Below are positions 17,899-27,267 of a stretch of DNA of 64,000 nucleotides, piece after piece. The notes under the pieces are model-generated. The model was not told the DNA's origin and made no database searches. It was given only the letters and a program-made list of their open reading frames with translations. The first letter of the stretch is position 1; each line of letters begins with the position of its first letter. The stretch covers positions 1,054,001 through 1,118,000 of the forward strand of contig OZ241900.1 of assembly GCA_965203615.1 (NCBI GenBank), given 5' to 3'. Origin of the DNA: VXNE01 sp965203615 (lineage in GTDB: Bacteria; Pseudomonadota; Gammaproteobacteria; Pseudomonadales; Azotimanducaceae). The translations under genes were made by a program, and so were the position numbers.

Positions 17899-19521
17899 AT
17901 GCCGGGAATGGACCTGCACTTCGCTTCCGTCTGGGAAGCCATATCCGATACGGTGCCCGACCGCGACGCTCTCATCTGCGGCGAAGTGCGGCGAAGCTGG
18001 CGCGAATACGACGATCGGGCGGCACGTATCGCAGGCTTCCTGCAGTCGCGCGGCGTCCGTCCCGATTTCAAGGCCGCCATCTACCTGCACAATTCGAACG
18101 AGTACCTCGAAGCCCAGTACGGCATCTTCAAGGCTCGCGGCGTTGCCGTGAACGTCAACTATCGATACACGTTCGACGAACTCGTCTACCTGCTCGACAA
18201 CGCCGACGCCGAGGTCGTGTTCTTCCAGGCATGCTACGCGGCCCGCATCTGGGAAATCCGCAGCCGCCTGCCTCGGGTCAGGACCTACATCCAGGTCGAC
18301 GACGGCACCGAGTCGCTTCTCGCGGATGTCTTCGACTACGAACAGGTCATCCGGGACAACGCGCCGATGGAACGCATGGAACGGTCCGGCGATGACATCT
18401 ACATGCTCTATACCGGGGGCACGACGGGCATGCCGAAAGGCGTGATGTACCACCACCACCCGTTTGTCTTCGGACTCACGGCCTTTGCTCTCGGCAGCCG
18501 CGCCGCCGCGCCCAGGCAGGTCGAGGACGTGCCGGCGGTTATCGAGGCGGTGTTGAAGCGGGGAGACCGGCCGGTCAGCCTGACCGCTTGTCCGCTGATG
18601 CACGGGACCGGCATGTGGCTTGGATCCATGTTGCCGCTGCTCGCCGGAGGAACGGTGGTGACGATTTCGAAGCTCGGACTCGATCCGCACCTGATCTGGG
18701 AGGAGGTGGAGCGGAACCGCTGCACCAGCGTCACCATCGTCGGCGACGCGTTCGCCAAACCCATGCTGGAAGCGCTGAACGACGCGAAGGCGCGGGGCAA
18801 TCCCTACGACATCTCCTCGCTGCAACGGATCATCTCAAGCGGCGTCATGTGGAGCGCGGAGGTGAAGGCCGGTCTGCTTGAGCACCACGACATGACGCTT
18901 CTGGACACCATGGGCTCGACCGAAGGCGGCCTGGCCACGTCGGTGGCGAAGCGCGGCAACCCCGTCGAAACGGCCAGGTTCAAGATCAACTCGGGAGTCC
19001 GGGTATTCACCGAAGACGGTCGCGATGTCGAACCCGGATCGGGGGAAGTCGGCAGGCTGGCGAGCGGCCGCACGGCGGCCTTCGGCTACTACAAGGATCC
19101 CGAAAAATCCGCCGAGACGTTCAAGGAGATCGACGGCATCTGGTACAGCTTTGCAGGCGACTGGGCGACCGTGGAAGCCGACGGATCCATCACGCTCCTG
19201 GGCCGCGGCAGCAACTGCATCAATACGGCCGGCGAAAAGGTCTATCCGGAAGAGGTGGAGGAAACCCTGAAGCGCCACTCGGAGGTATACGACTGCCTCG
19301 TCGTCGGCATCGCCGATGAACGTTTCGGGCAGCGCGTCGTCGCGGTCGCTTCGACCCGGAACACGGTCTCCGAACAGGATCTGATCGACTTCGCCCACGA
19401 ACACATGGCCGGATACAAGTCGCCCAGGCAGATACTGTTCGTCGACGAGGTCCGGCGGGCTGCCAACGGCAAGGCGGACTACAAGTGGGCGCGCTCGGAA
19501 GCGGAACGCGCGTTTTCCTGA
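17899..19521 (+). CDS. Acyl-CoA synthetase (AMP-binding)
   Basis: This 540-residue ANL-superfamily ligase activates a carboxylic acid as acyl-AMP and then acyl-CoA. The P-loop is YTGGTTGMPKGVMYHH near residue 175, followed by GSTEGG and SFAGDWATVEADG; the catalytic C-terminal Lys lies in NGKADYKW. The sequence is close to the FadD3/FadD17-like group acting on sterol or cyclic acids, but the substrate is not certain. A second ATG three codons in is an alternative start. The next gene follows after 10 bp. Confidence 0.92.
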   Translation: MPGMDLHFASVWEAISDTVPDRDALICGEVRRSWREYDDRAARIAGFLQSRGVRPDFKAAIYLHNSNEYLEAQYGIFKARGVAVNVNYRYTFDELVYLLDNADAEVVFFQACYAARIWEIRSRLPRVRTYIQVDDGTESLLADVFDYEQVIRDNAPMERMERSGDDIYMLYTGGTTGMPKGVMYHHHPFVFGLTAFALGSRAAAPRQVEDVPAVIEAVLKRGDRPVSLTACPLMHGTGMWLGSMLPLLAGGTVVTISKLGLDPHLIWEEVERNRCTSVTIVGDAFAKPMLEALNDAKARGNPYDISSLQRIISSGVMWSAEVKAGLLEHHDMTLLDTMGSTEGGLATSVAKRGNPVETARFKINSGVRVFTEDGRDVEPGSGEVGRLASGRTAAFGYYKDPEKSAETFKEIDGIWYSFAGDWATVEADGSITLLGRGSNCINTAGEKVYPEEVEETLKRHSEVYDCLVVGIADERFGQRVVAVASTRNTVSEQDLIDFAHEHMAGYKSPRQILFVDEVRRAANGKADYKWARSEAERAFS

Positions 19522-19531
19522 GGCCGCACCG

Positions 19532-19990
19532 ATGAGAATTCCCGAACCCCTGTTCGTGATCATCAACCGCGCCATGCGGTTGCTGCTTCGCTCGCCCCTG
19601 CACCCCCTTGTGAGCCGGAGCCTGATGCTGATCTCGTTCAAGGGACGGGTCACGGGGCGGACCTACACGACGCCGGTGCGCTACGTCCGGGACGGCGAGA
19701 AGATTCGCTGCCATACGAGCAGGGACGCGAAGTGGTGGCCGAACCTGAAGCACGACCCCACGGTGGTGCTGCGCATCAGGGGACGCGATGTGCCCTGCGC
19801 CACCCGGGTCATCGACGACGATCCGCCCACCGTCCGCGAACTGTTGGCCGGCTACCTGGCGGAATACCCGGGAGACGCCGTCTACCATGATGTACGTCTC
19901 GACAGGAACAGGATGCCGGTGCCCGAGGATCTCGATCGCGCCGCGTCCCACTCGATCATCGTCGAGGCGACGCCCCTCAACCAGCGGTAG
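19532..19990 (+). CDS. Ddn-like deazaflavin (F420)-dependent nitroreductase family protein
   Basis: This 152-residue split-barrel protein has the DUF385/Ddn pattern: SFKGRVTGRTYTTPVRYV, CHTSRDAKWWPNLKHDPTVVLRI. Family members bind F420, some bind other flavins or haem, and they reduce quinones or nitro compounds. It lies between two acyl-CoA ligase genes with short gaps, so it may act on the same lipid or sterol intermediates. F420 use is a family inference; no F420 synthesis gene is in the window. Confidence 0.82.
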   Translation: MRIPEPLFVIINRAMRLLLRSPLHPLVSRSLMLISFKGRVTGRTYTTPVRYVRDGEKIRCHTSRDAKWWPNLKHDPTVVLRIRGRDVPCATRVIDDDPPTVRELLAGYLAEYPGDAVYHDVRLDRNRMPVPEDLDRAASHSIIVEATPLNQR

Positions 19991-20004
19991 GGAAGCCGTA
20001 GCGA

Positions 20005-21732
20005 ATGGGGATGCAAGACACACCCCTCCTGATGTCGCGTCTCATCGATCGAGGCGCGAAGGTAGCGCCCGAGGCGGAAATCGTCACCGCGACCGAGACC
20101 GGCACGCGCCGCCAGACCTACCTCGAGACCCGCAATCGCGCGCACCAGTTAGCCCATGCGCTGCGCGACGCCGGCATTGGTGTCGGCGACCGTGTTGGCT
20201 CCTTCATGTGGAACGGTTCGCGACACGTCGAGGCCTACCACGCGACGGCCGGCATGGGTGCCGTACTGCACACCCTGAACCTGCGACTGTCCGAGCACGA
20301 CCTCGAATACATCATCAATCACGGCGGCGACCGGCTGATCATCGCCGACGCCGATGTGCTCCCGCTCCTCGAAAGGCTTGCCGGACGTATCCCAAGCGTG
20401 GAGAAGGTCGTCGTCGCCGTTGAGGATGGTTATGAGAACTGGTCCACGTCCTTGCCGGATGCCGTCGATTACGAAGATTTCATCGCGAACAGGCCACGGC
20501 AGTTCGAGTGGCCGGAGATCGACGAGAACACACCCCTCGGCCTGTGCTACACGAGCGGCACCACGGGCAACCCCAAGGGCGTCGAATACGAACACCGAGC
20601 CCAGTACCTGCACACCATGGCGATATGCATGGCCGACGTCATGGCACTCTCCGCTACTGACTCGGTCTGCGGCATCGTGCCCATGTTCCACGCCATGGGC
20701 TGGGGGATACCGTGGAGCGCCCTGATGCTGGGCTGCAAGCAGGTCATGCCGCACCGGTTCATGGACCCCGCGCGACTCCTGCGGCTGATCGCCGATGAGG
20801 GCGTCACCCTATCGGCAGGGGTGCCGACCATCTGGCAGGGTGTGAGGGGTGTCCTCGAAGCCAGTCCAGGCGACTACGATCTGAGCCGGCTCTCCAGGGT
20901 GATGTGCGGCGGCTCAGCGCCACCGCCTTCGATGATCCGTTGGTACTGGGACACCCTCGGCGTGGAGATGGTCCAGGGCTGGGGGCTGACCGAGACGAGC
21001 CCGCTGGCGACGGTGTCGCGCCGGATGATGCAACACGCGCATCGCGATCTGTCCATCGACGCCCAGTTCGAGAATGTCGCCAAGGCGGGCCAACTCATCC
21101 CCGGGCTCGAAGTCGAGATCGTCGACGAGGCATTCCACCCGCTGCCCCACGACGGCAAGTCCACCGGCGAGATACTGATTCGCGGACCGTGGGTTTGTTC
21201 GGAGTATTACAGGAATCCCCAGCCCGAGCGGTTCCGGGACGGCTGGCTCATCACCGGCGATGTCGGCAGGATCGATCCGGAGGAATATCTCATCATCTCC
21301 GACCGCTCGAAGGACCTGGTGAAAAGCGGCGGCGAATGGATCTCTTCAGTGGATCTCGAAAACCACTTGGTGGCGCTGCATGGAGTCGCGCAGGCGTGCG
21401 TCGTCGCGCAACCGCACCCGAGATGGGACGAGCGGCCGGTGGCGCTGATCATTCGTGCGGGAGATACCGAAATCGAGACGGAAGACATCGTCGCGCATTG
21501 CGCAACCCGGTTCGCCAGGTGGCAATTGCCCGACGACGTGCTGTTCGTCGATTCCATCCCGCTGACGTCCACCGGCAAGATGGACAAGAAGGCCGTCCGC
21601 GCGCGTCTCGAGGCGGAGGGCTACAGGTTGCCGGAGCTTCGGGAGGCGCCCTTCGCTACCGATCAAACTCCAGCGCCATCGCGCGAGACGTGTCCCGCAA
21701 CTCGCCGTTCGCGAACACCAGGTGGCCATTGA
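20005..21732 (+). CDS. Medium/long-chain fatty-acid--CoA ligase
   Basis: This 575-residue ANL ligase has P-loop CYTSGTTGNPKGVEYEHR near residue 182, the VQGWGLTETSPL motif, the GWLITGDVGRIDPEEYLII Tyr/Asp region and the catalytic Lys in TSTGKMDKKAVR. Overall it resembles AlkK/FadD-type ligases. It is third in an operon with the other acyl-CoA ligase and the Ddn-like gene. Its last 77 bases overlap the convergent dihydroorotase gene tail to tail. Confidence 0.92.
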   Translation: MGMQDTPLLMSRLIDRGAKVAPEAEIVTATETGTRRQTYLETRNRAHQLAHALRDAGIGVGDRVGSFMWNGSRHVEAYHATAGMGAVLHTLNLRLSEHDLEYIINHGGDRLIIADADVLPLLERLAGRIPSVEKVVVAVEDGYENWSTSLPDAVDYEDFIANRPRQFEWPEIDENTPLGLCYTSGTTGNPKGVEYEHRAQYLHTMAICMADVMALSATDSVCGIVPMFHAMGWGIPWSALMLGCKQVMPHRFMDPARLLRLIADEGVTLSAGVPTIWQGVRGVLEASPGDYDLSRLSRVMCGGSAPPPSMIRWYWDTLGVEMVQGWGLTETSPLATVSRRMMQHAHRDLSIDAQFENVAKAGQLIPGLEVEIVDEAFHPLPHDGKSTGEILIRGPWVCSEYYRNPQPERFRDGWLITGDVGRIDPEEYLIISDRSKDLVKSGGEWISSVDLENHLVALHGVAQACVVAQPHPRWDERPVALIIRAGDTEIETEDIVAHCATRFARWQLPDDVLFVDSIPLTSTGKMDKKAVRARLEAEGYRLPELREAPFATDQTPAPSRETCPATRRSRTPGGH

Positions 21733-22972
21733 GAAACGTGTGCGTGACGCGTGACGCGAAGGTCATGCCGGAAAACGGCGACCAGCCACACTTGTAGAGC
21801 ACGTTTCCATCCTCGACCACGGTCGTCTGGCGCGGGTCGATCAACACCAGGTCAGCCCAATAGCCTTCGCGGAGAAATCCGCGTTCCCTGACGCCGAACA
21901 GGAGCGCCGGCGCATGGGCGGTCTTCTGCACGACGGTCTCCACCGGCATGTGCTCGAGCAGGCTCAGCAACGCGTGCTGCACCAGCGGCATGCCCGACGG
22001 CACGTCCGTGTAGCGCTGAAGCGCCTTCTCCTCGCGCGTATGGGGCGCGTGGTCCGTCGCAATGACATCGATACGGTCCTCCCGCAACGCCGCCCGCAAG
22101 GCCTGTCTGTCACCCGGCGTCTTGATCGCCGGATTGCACTTGATGTCCGCTCCACGGGTCGCGTAGTCCGTCTCGTCGAAGAACAGATGGTGTACGCACA
22201 CCTCGGCGGTGATGCGCTTGTCTTCGACACGACCGGTCTCGAACAATTCCAGTTCTCGCGCGGTCGTAAGGTGAAGCACGTGGAGCCTGCTACCGTGGCG
22301 CCGCGCGAGTCCCACGGCGAGACTCGACGACTTGTAGCAGGCTTCCTCGGAACGGATGCGGGGATGCATTTCCAGGGGGATCACATCGCCGTATTCGGCT
22401 TGCGCCCGCGCCTCGTTGGCGAGGATCGTCGGCGTATCCTCACAGTGCGTGGCGATGACCAGCGGGCACGACGCGAAGATGCCTTCCAGGGTCTCCTCGT
22501 CGTCCACCAGCATGTTGCCCGTGGAAGCGCCCATGAACACCTTGACGCCGCAGGCCTTCAGGGGGTCGACGGCCTTGATCGCTTCGAGATTGTCGTTCGT
22601 CGCCCCGAAATAGAACGCGTAGTTGGCCGCGGACTTTGCCGCCGCGCGTCGATGCTTGTCCTCCAGGGCACCGGCGTCGATGGTCTGCGGAATGCAGTTC
22701 GGCATCTCCATGTAGCTCGTCACGCCACCCGCCAGCGCAGCCGCCGACTCCGTCCCGATGTTCGCCTTGTGCTCGAATCCGGGCTCCCGGAAGTGGACCT
22801 GGTCGTCGATCATCCCCGGCATCAGCCACGCGCCCGCAGCGTCGATCTCCGTGTCTCCCGCAATAGTGCCACCGACTCGCTCTATGCGCCCGTCCCGAAT
22901 AGCCAGATCGCCCTCGACGATCTCGCCCTCGTTGACGATCCTGGCATTCTTGATGACTGTCCTTGAACCCAT
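21656..22972 (-). CDS. pyrC: Dihydroorotase
   Basis: Class I amidohydrolase of pyrimidine synthesis, about 438 residues. The first metal motif reads DDQVHFREPG, with Gln at the first His position, as in a known sub-group of dihydroorotases. EMPNCIPQT, the carbamylated Lys in CGVKVFMGASTGNML, and TDHAPHTREEK complete the binuclear zinc site. The start at ATG 22972 has AGGA about eight bases upstream; a TTG at 22993 is an alternative. The C-terminus overlaps the acyl-CoA ligase on the other strand. Confidence 0.93.
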   Translation of the reverse strand: MGSRTVIKNARIVNEGEIVEGDLAIRDGRIERVGGTIAGDTEIDAAGAWLMPGMIDDQVHFREPGFEHKANIGTESAAALAGGVTSYMEMPNCIPQTIDAGALEDKHRRAAAKSAANYAFYFGATNDNLEAIKAVDPLKACGVKVFMGASTGNMLVDDEETLEGIFASCPLVIATHCEDTPTILANEARAQAEYGDVIPLEMHPRIRSEEACYKSSSLAVGLARRHGSRLHVLHLTTARELELFETGRVEDKRITAEVCVHHLFFDETDYATRGADIKCNPAIKTPGDRQALRAALREDRIDVIATDHAPHTREEKALQRYTDVPSGMPLVQHALLSLLEHMPVETVVQKTAHAPALLFGVRERGFLREGYWADLVLIDPRQTTVVEDGNVLYKCGWSPFSGMTFASRVTHTFLNGHLVFANGELRDTSRAMALEFDR

Positions 22973-23006
22973 GTGCGTCGTCCTACCCGCCAACCAACTT
23001 CAGAAG

Positions 23007-23153
23007 TTACGTGAGCAGATGGTCCCCGCCCACCCAACGCTCGACCATTATGCCGTCCTCGTCTACCAGGAGGTCCATCTTTACGCCGGGCACTCCGAAC
23101 GAGCCTATCCCGCGTGGGCTCCAGGAAGCGTCAGCAGAGAGGCCGTCGGTGCG
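23007..23153 (-). pseudogene. Coding-like fragment without a start, possible frameshifted tail
   Basis: This is a 48-codon open frame in a different phase from the 101-residue gene just upstream. Its translation contains GIGSFGVPGVKMDLLVDEDG and then IMVERWVGGDHLLT, which looks like real protein, with mostly G/C third positions. It begins after a stop and has no good start except an internal GTG or ATG. It may be the frameshifted C-terminus of the upstream gene or the remnant of another one. No family is recognised. Confidence 0.3.
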
Positions 23154-23410
23154 CTATTGACGAACTGCCAGAGGTTCCCAGGGAGATAGCCATCGACGGT
23201 CCTGCCGTCCAACTCCGTTACGAGAAACCACGTCTCCCCGAGCCGTTCGCGAAGAACTGCCCCCAAGTCACGTGCATCGAGACTCGAAACGACAATGGCG
23301 GCATAGGGGAAGGGCTGTATCCAGGTGGTTACCGCATTGGTCTCGTTGAGGATGGCCTGTGCATGCCAATCAGGGCACATCTGGCTGTAGGTGAAGAGGT
23401 ACGGTTTCAC
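23105..23410 (-). CDS. Hypothetical protein, possibly Cas2/SinR-like fold
   Basis: This 101-residue protein starts at GTG. It begins with a hydrophobic strand KPYLFTYS, then a helix, then PFPYAAIVVSS, a helix DLGAVLRERLG, and ETWFLVTELDG. This beta-alpha-beta-beta-alpha-beta order recalls the small ferredoxin-like fold of SinR/Cas2-type proteins. The similarity is from pattern only, and no CRISPR array or cas genes are near. The last roughly 12 residues are unconvincing and a coding-like frame continues in another phase, so the 3' end may be frameshifted. No ribosome site is visible. Confidence 0.5.
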   Translation of the reverse strand: MKPYLFTYSQMCPDWHAQAILNETNAVTTWIQPFPYAAIVVSSLDARDLGAVLRERLGETWFLVTELDGRTVDGYLPGNLWQFVNSAPTASLLTLPGAHAG

Positions 23411-23555
23411 TATGCGGGTTGCCTGGCCGGTGGCTATTGATCACTTCCGCCAAGACGGGTGTCTTCCTCGGTCAGGATTCTACACACCCATCGCCTAGGT
23501 TTTTTGCAACTGGCGCATTTCCTACAGCCGATGAATCTCCTGCCCCGGCCCCGCG

Positions 23556-23561
23556 TATAAT
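23556..23561 (+). promoter_or_regulatory. Consensus -10 element TATAAT upstream of glcD
   Basis: A perfect TATAAT lies 43 bases before the glcD ATG. No good -35 is seen at 16-18 bp, so an activator may be needed. An AAGGAGG ribosome site follows at 23584-23590, continuing into a G-run. Confidence 0.45.
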
Positions 23562-23604
23562 TCCGCCGCGGTGGCGACAACCCAAGGAGGGGGTTACACG
23601 CCTC

Positions 23605-25059
23605 ATGCGCGACCCCCGAGTCATCAAGCTCCTGCGCGATCGGCTACCCGCCGGCAGCGTCGTCACCGACACCCACGCGTTGACACCTTTCGAGACCGAC
23701 GGACTCACAGCGATACGGCAGAAGCCCTGGATCGTGGCACTCCCCGAAACGGTCGAGCAGGTCCGCGCAGTGCTGCGCATCTGCCGCGAAAACGCGGTCC
23801 CGGTGGTCACGCGCGGCGCCGGGACGGGTCTTTCGGGCGGCGCGCGCCCCCTCGCGGACGGCGTACTGTTGACGCTCACGAAGATGAACCGGATCCTCGA
23901 ACTCGACGGCGACGCCTGCGCCGCGCGCGTCGAGCCCGGCGTCCCCAATGCGAAGATCACCGAGGCCGCCGCGCCTCTCGGGCTTTACTACGCGCCCGAC
24001 CCGTCGTCCCAGATCGCCTGCAGTATCGGCGGCAACGTGGCCGAGAACTCCGGCGGCGTACACTGTCTGAAGTACGGCCTGACCCTGCACAACGTCCTCG
24101 GCATGACCGTGCAGACTCTCGAGGGCGACGAACTGGTACTCGGCGGAAAGACGCTCGACGCGCCCGGATACGACCTGATACCCGCCATGGTCGGGTCGGA
24201 GGGAATGCTCTGCGTCGTGACCGAAGTCGTGGTGAAACTGTTGCCCGAACCGTTCTCGAAGCGCGTAATGCTGGCCGCATTCGATGACCTGCGTCGCGCG
24301 GGCGACGCTGTCGCCGCGATCATCCGCGGCGGCGTCATTCCGGCCGGACTGGAAATGATGGATACGCTCGCGATCAACGCCGCCGAGGACTATGCGCGAG
24401 CGGGATATCCACGCGACGCGGCGGCGATCCTCCTGTGCGAGCTCGATGGCACCGAGGAGGGGGTCAATGCGGACATCGCCATCGTGCACGACATACTCGG
24501 CGCGGCCGGCGCGGTGGAGGTGAGAGTCGCTTCGGACGAGGCCGAGTGCGAGGCACTGTGGCGCGGGCGCAAGGCCGCCTTCCCTGCCGCAGGCAGGATG
24601 GCACCCGACTACTACTGCATGGACGGCACCATTCCGCGGCGCGAACTTGGACGCGTGCTGTCGGACATCGGCGCGCTGTCGGAGCGCTTCGGGCTGCGCG
24701 TCGCCAACGTCTTTCACGCCGGCGACGGCAATCTGCACCCTCTCATCCTGTACGACGCAAGCCAGCCGGGGGAACTGCAGAAAGCAGAAGAGTTCGGCGG
24801 CGAAATCCTCAAGCTCTGCGTCGCGCGGGGCGGCACGGTCACCGGGGAACACGGCGTCGGCGTAGAGAAGCTGGACGCGATGTGCGCCCAGTTCACGGAC
24901 GCCGAACTCGACCAGTTCCATCGACTGAAACAGGCCTTCGACCCCGCGGGCCTGATGAATCCGGGCAAGGCGATTCCGACCCTCGCCCGCTGCTCCGAAC
25001 TCGGTGGCATGCATGTCCACGGCGGCGTGTTGCCCCACCCGGAACTGGAGCGTTTCTGA
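23605..25059 (+). CDS. glcD: Glycolate oxidase subunit GlcD (FAD-linked)
   Basis: This 484-residue FAD-binding subunit oxidises glycolate (or D-lactate) to glyoxylate. The FAD-binding PP-loop region shows VTRGAGTGLSGGARP near residue 72 and PDPSSQIACSIGGNVAENSGG; the C-terminal domain has FHAGDGNLHPLILYD and GGTVTGEHGVGVEK. The start is set at MRDPRVIKLL, downstream of the AAGGAGG site; the frame upstream is not conserved. Its stop overlaps the glcE start (ATGA), giving a coupled glcDEF operon. Confidence 0.95.
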   Translation: MRDPRVIKLLRDRLPAGSVVTDTHALTPFETDGLTAIRQKPWIVALPETVEQVRAVLRICRENAVPVVTRGAGTGLSGGARPLADGVLLTLTKMNRILELDGDACAARVEPGVPNAKITEAAAPLGLYYAPDPSSQIACSIGGNVAENSGGVHCLKYGLTLHNVLGMTVQTLEGDELVLGGKTLDAPGYDLIPAMVGSEGMLCVVTEVVVKLLPEPFSKRVMLAAFDDLRRAGDAVAAIIRGGVIPAGLEMMDTLAINAAEDYARAGYPRDAAAILLCELDGTEEGVNADIAIVHDILGAAGAVEVRVASDEAECEALWRGRKAAFPAAGRMAPDYYCMDGTIPRRELGRVLSDIGALSERFGLRVANVFHAGDGNLHPLILYDASQPGELQKAEEFGGEILKLCVARGGTVTGEHGVGVEKLDAMCAQFTDAELDQFHRLKQAFDPAGLMNPGKAIPTLARCSELGGMHVHGGVLPHPELERF

Positions 25060-26099
25060 TGCCGACGCAGAGTGACGATCTCACCGAGCCACTTACCGAG
25101 GCGGTGGCCGCCGCCAGCGATAGCGGACGCTCCATGGCCATCGTGGGCAGCGGCAGCAAGCTGGATTCTCCCGGCGGGTCGGAACATCTCCGCACGACCG
25201 GCCACGAAGGCGTCGTCGACTATCGTCCCGACGAACTGGTCATCACCGCCCGGTCGGGTTCGAAGCTGGGCGACATCGAGGCAGCCCTCGAAGCCTCCGG
25301 CCAGGCGCTGCCGTTCGAGCCGCCGTTTTTCAATGGCCGGGGCACGCTTGGCGGAGCGGTGGCCGCTGGTCTTTCCGGCCCCGGCCGGCCGTGGTTTGGC
25401 TCGGTCCGCGACGCCCTGCTCGGCGTCACCATCGTCAACGGCCTGGGCCAACGGCTGTCGTTCGGCGGACAGGTGCTGAAAAATGTCGCCGGATACGATG
25501 TATCGAGGCTCATGGTCGGCGCCTACGGCACGTTGGGACTGCTGCTCGACGTCAGTCTCCGCGTGCGCCCGATCCCGCAAATCGCCTTGACGTTGGCACG
25601 CGAGTGCACGGCCGAGGTGGCTGCGGCGCTGACCCGCGACCTGCTCCGTCAGCCGCTGCCGGTGACAGCCACGGCCTACTGCGGCGGTGTGCTGCGTATT
25701 CGACTATCCGGCAGCGACGAGAGCGTCACCCACGCCGCTCAGCATCTCGAGTTGGATATCGAGGTAGAAGACGAGGCGTTTTTTCGGGCCGTCCGCGATC
25801 ACGCACATCCCTTTTTCCTGCGCCCGGGCCGGCTGTGGATGCTCTCTCTGCCCCCGGGTGCAGCCATGGATGAGTCCGACACGTTGGCCGAGTGGGCGGG
25901 AGCGAGGGTTTGGTGGCGAACGGATGCCAATGCAGACGTTGTCCGGGCGAGGGCGTGCGCCGCCGGCGGATTCGCCACAACGTTTCCCGGTTTGCCTGGA
26001 GACGTCGCCGCGCCCGTGGGGAAATACATGCAGCGGGTGAAGGCCGCCTTCGATCCCGCCAACATTCTGAACCCGGAACTCCTGCCCCATGCAGACTGA
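25059..26099 (+). CDS. glcE: Glycolate oxidase subunit GlcE (FAD-binding)
   Basis: This 346-residue FAD-binding subunit matches GlcE length. The motifs AIVGSGSKLD, the FEPPFFNGRGTLGGAVAAGLSGP FAD region and LKNVAGYDVSRLMVGAYGTLG are characteristic. It works with GlcD and the iron-sulfur subunit GlcF at the membrane. The ATG overlaps the glcD stop by one base (TGATG) and its own end overlaps glcF by 11 bases. The same frame is open upstream inside glcD, but that stretch is the antiphase of glcD. Confidence 0.94.
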   Translation: MPTQSDDLTEPLTEAVAAASDSGRSMAIVGSGSKLDSPGGSEHLRTTGHEGVVDYRPDELVITARSGSKLGDIEAALEASGQALPFEPPFFNGRGTLGGAVAAGLSGPGRPWFGSVRDALLGVTIVNGLGQRLSFGGQVLKNVAGYDVSRLMVGAYGTLGLLLDVSLRVRPIPQIALTLARECTAEVAAALTRDLLRQPLPVTATAYCGGVLRIRLSGSDESVTHAAQHLELDIEVEDEAFFRAVRDHAHPFFLRPGRLWMLSLPPGAAMDESDTLAEWAGARVWWRTDANADVVRARACAAGGFATTFPGLPGDVAAPVGKYMQRVKAAFDPANILNPELLPHAD

Positions 26100-27267
26100 C
26101 TTGCCGGCGGAGTTCCTGGCCACACCGGAGGGAGAGCGTGCGAACGCGATTCTCCGATCCTGCGTGCACTGCGGATTCTGCAACGCCACCTGCCCGACCT
26201 ACCAGGTTCTCGGCAACGAACTCGACGGCCCGCGCGGACGCATCTACCTGATCAAGGGCATGCTGGAGACCGCGACGCCAAACGCCGCCGTCACGACACA
26301 TCTCGACCGCTGCCTGACCTGCCGCGCATGCGAAACGACCTGTCCATCCGGCGTGAAGTACGGGGAACTGCTTGAAATCGGACGCGAGTTTCTCGAGGGC
26401 CAGCGCAAGCGCAGCTTCTTTGCGCGCCTGGTGCGCTGGTGGCTCACGCACGTTATCCCCAGTCCTCGAAAGCTGCGTCGCTGGCTTCGGGCTGCTGCGC
26501 CGCTGCGACGCCTGGCGCCGCGGCACCTGCGGGCCATGATGCGGCCTCCCGCGAGGGCGGTTGTCGGCGACAGCACGGGTGAAGTGCTGCTGCTGCAAGG
26601 GTGCGTGCAGCGCGTCATGACGCCCGAAGTGAACGACCATCTCCGGGAGCTGCTGGCGGCCCGCGGTGTGTCCGCACGCTTCGATCCGAACGAAGGCTGC
26701 TGCGGGGGCCTGAGCCTGCATCTCGGGCAAGCCGAACAGGCACGGTCTGCCATGCAACACAATCTGGACGGAATGGACTGGTCCGGGGCCGAGCGCATCG
26801 TCTCCACGGCGAGCGGCTGTGGCGTGACGTTGAAAGAGTATGATCATGTCCTGGCAACCGCGCCGGACCACGCGGACGCCGCCCGGGGCTTCGCCGCGAA
26901 AGTCTGCGATGTGTCCGAACTCCTTGACGGGTTCGAGTTCGGCAAGCGCGACGATCTGCATCGGGTCGCCTGGCATGCGCCGTGCACGCTGCAGCATGGA
27001 CAGAAGATTACCGGCCGCGTAGAAGACCTGCTGACCCGCGCCGGCTACGAACTGGTCCCGGTGCGAGACGGACACCTCTGCTGCGGGTCCGCCGGGAGTT
27101 ACGCACTGCTGCAGCCGAAGATCGCCACCGAGCTGAAACAAGGCAAGACCGCCGCATTGATGGAACACCGACCCGACGTTATCGCCACCGCCAACATCGG
27201 CTGCCAGATGCATCTCGGTGACGGCAGCAGTGTGCCGGTCGTCCACTGGCTGCAGTTGCTGCGATGA
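26089..27267 (+). CDS. glcF: Glycolate oxidase iron-sulfur subunit GlcF
   Basis: This 392-residue protein carries two N-terminal 4Fe-4S motifs, CVHCGFCNATCPT (about residues 22-34) and CLTCRACETTCPSG (about 72-85). Two C-terminal CCG domains follow, EGCCGGLSLHLG and LCCGSAGSYALLQP, as in GlcF and LutA-like subunits. It passes electrons from GlcD/E to the quinone pool. It overlaps glcE by 11 bases and the next gene by four. Confidence 0.95.
   Translation: MQTDLPAEFLATPEGERANAILRSCVHCGFCNATCPTYQVLGNELDGPRGRIYLIKGMLETATPNAAVTTHLDRCLTCRACETTCPSGVKYGELLEIGREFLEGQRKRSFFARLVRWWLTHVIPSPRKLRRWLRAAAPLRRLAPRHLRAMMRPPARAVVGDSTGEVLLLQGCVQRVMTPEVNDHLRELLAARGVSARFDPNEGCCGGLSLHLGQAEQARSAMQHNLDGMDWSGAERIVSTASGCGVTLKEYDHVLATAPDHADAARGFAAKVCDVSELLDGFEFGKRDDLHRVAWHAPCTLQHGQKITGRVEDLLTRAGYELVPVRDGHLCCGSAGSYALLQPKIATELKQGKTAALMEHRPDVIATANIGCQMHLGDGSSVPVVHWLQLLR

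Noticed and set aside
23105..23410. A CRISPR-Cas locus suggested by the Cas2-like pattern.
   Set aside because: No repeats or other cas genes were seen in the window.
24435..25058. Long upstream extension of the glcE frame, apparently encoding about 200 extra residues.
   Set aside because: It is the Arg-rich antiphase of glcD; GlcE has its normal length when started at the ATGA overlap.
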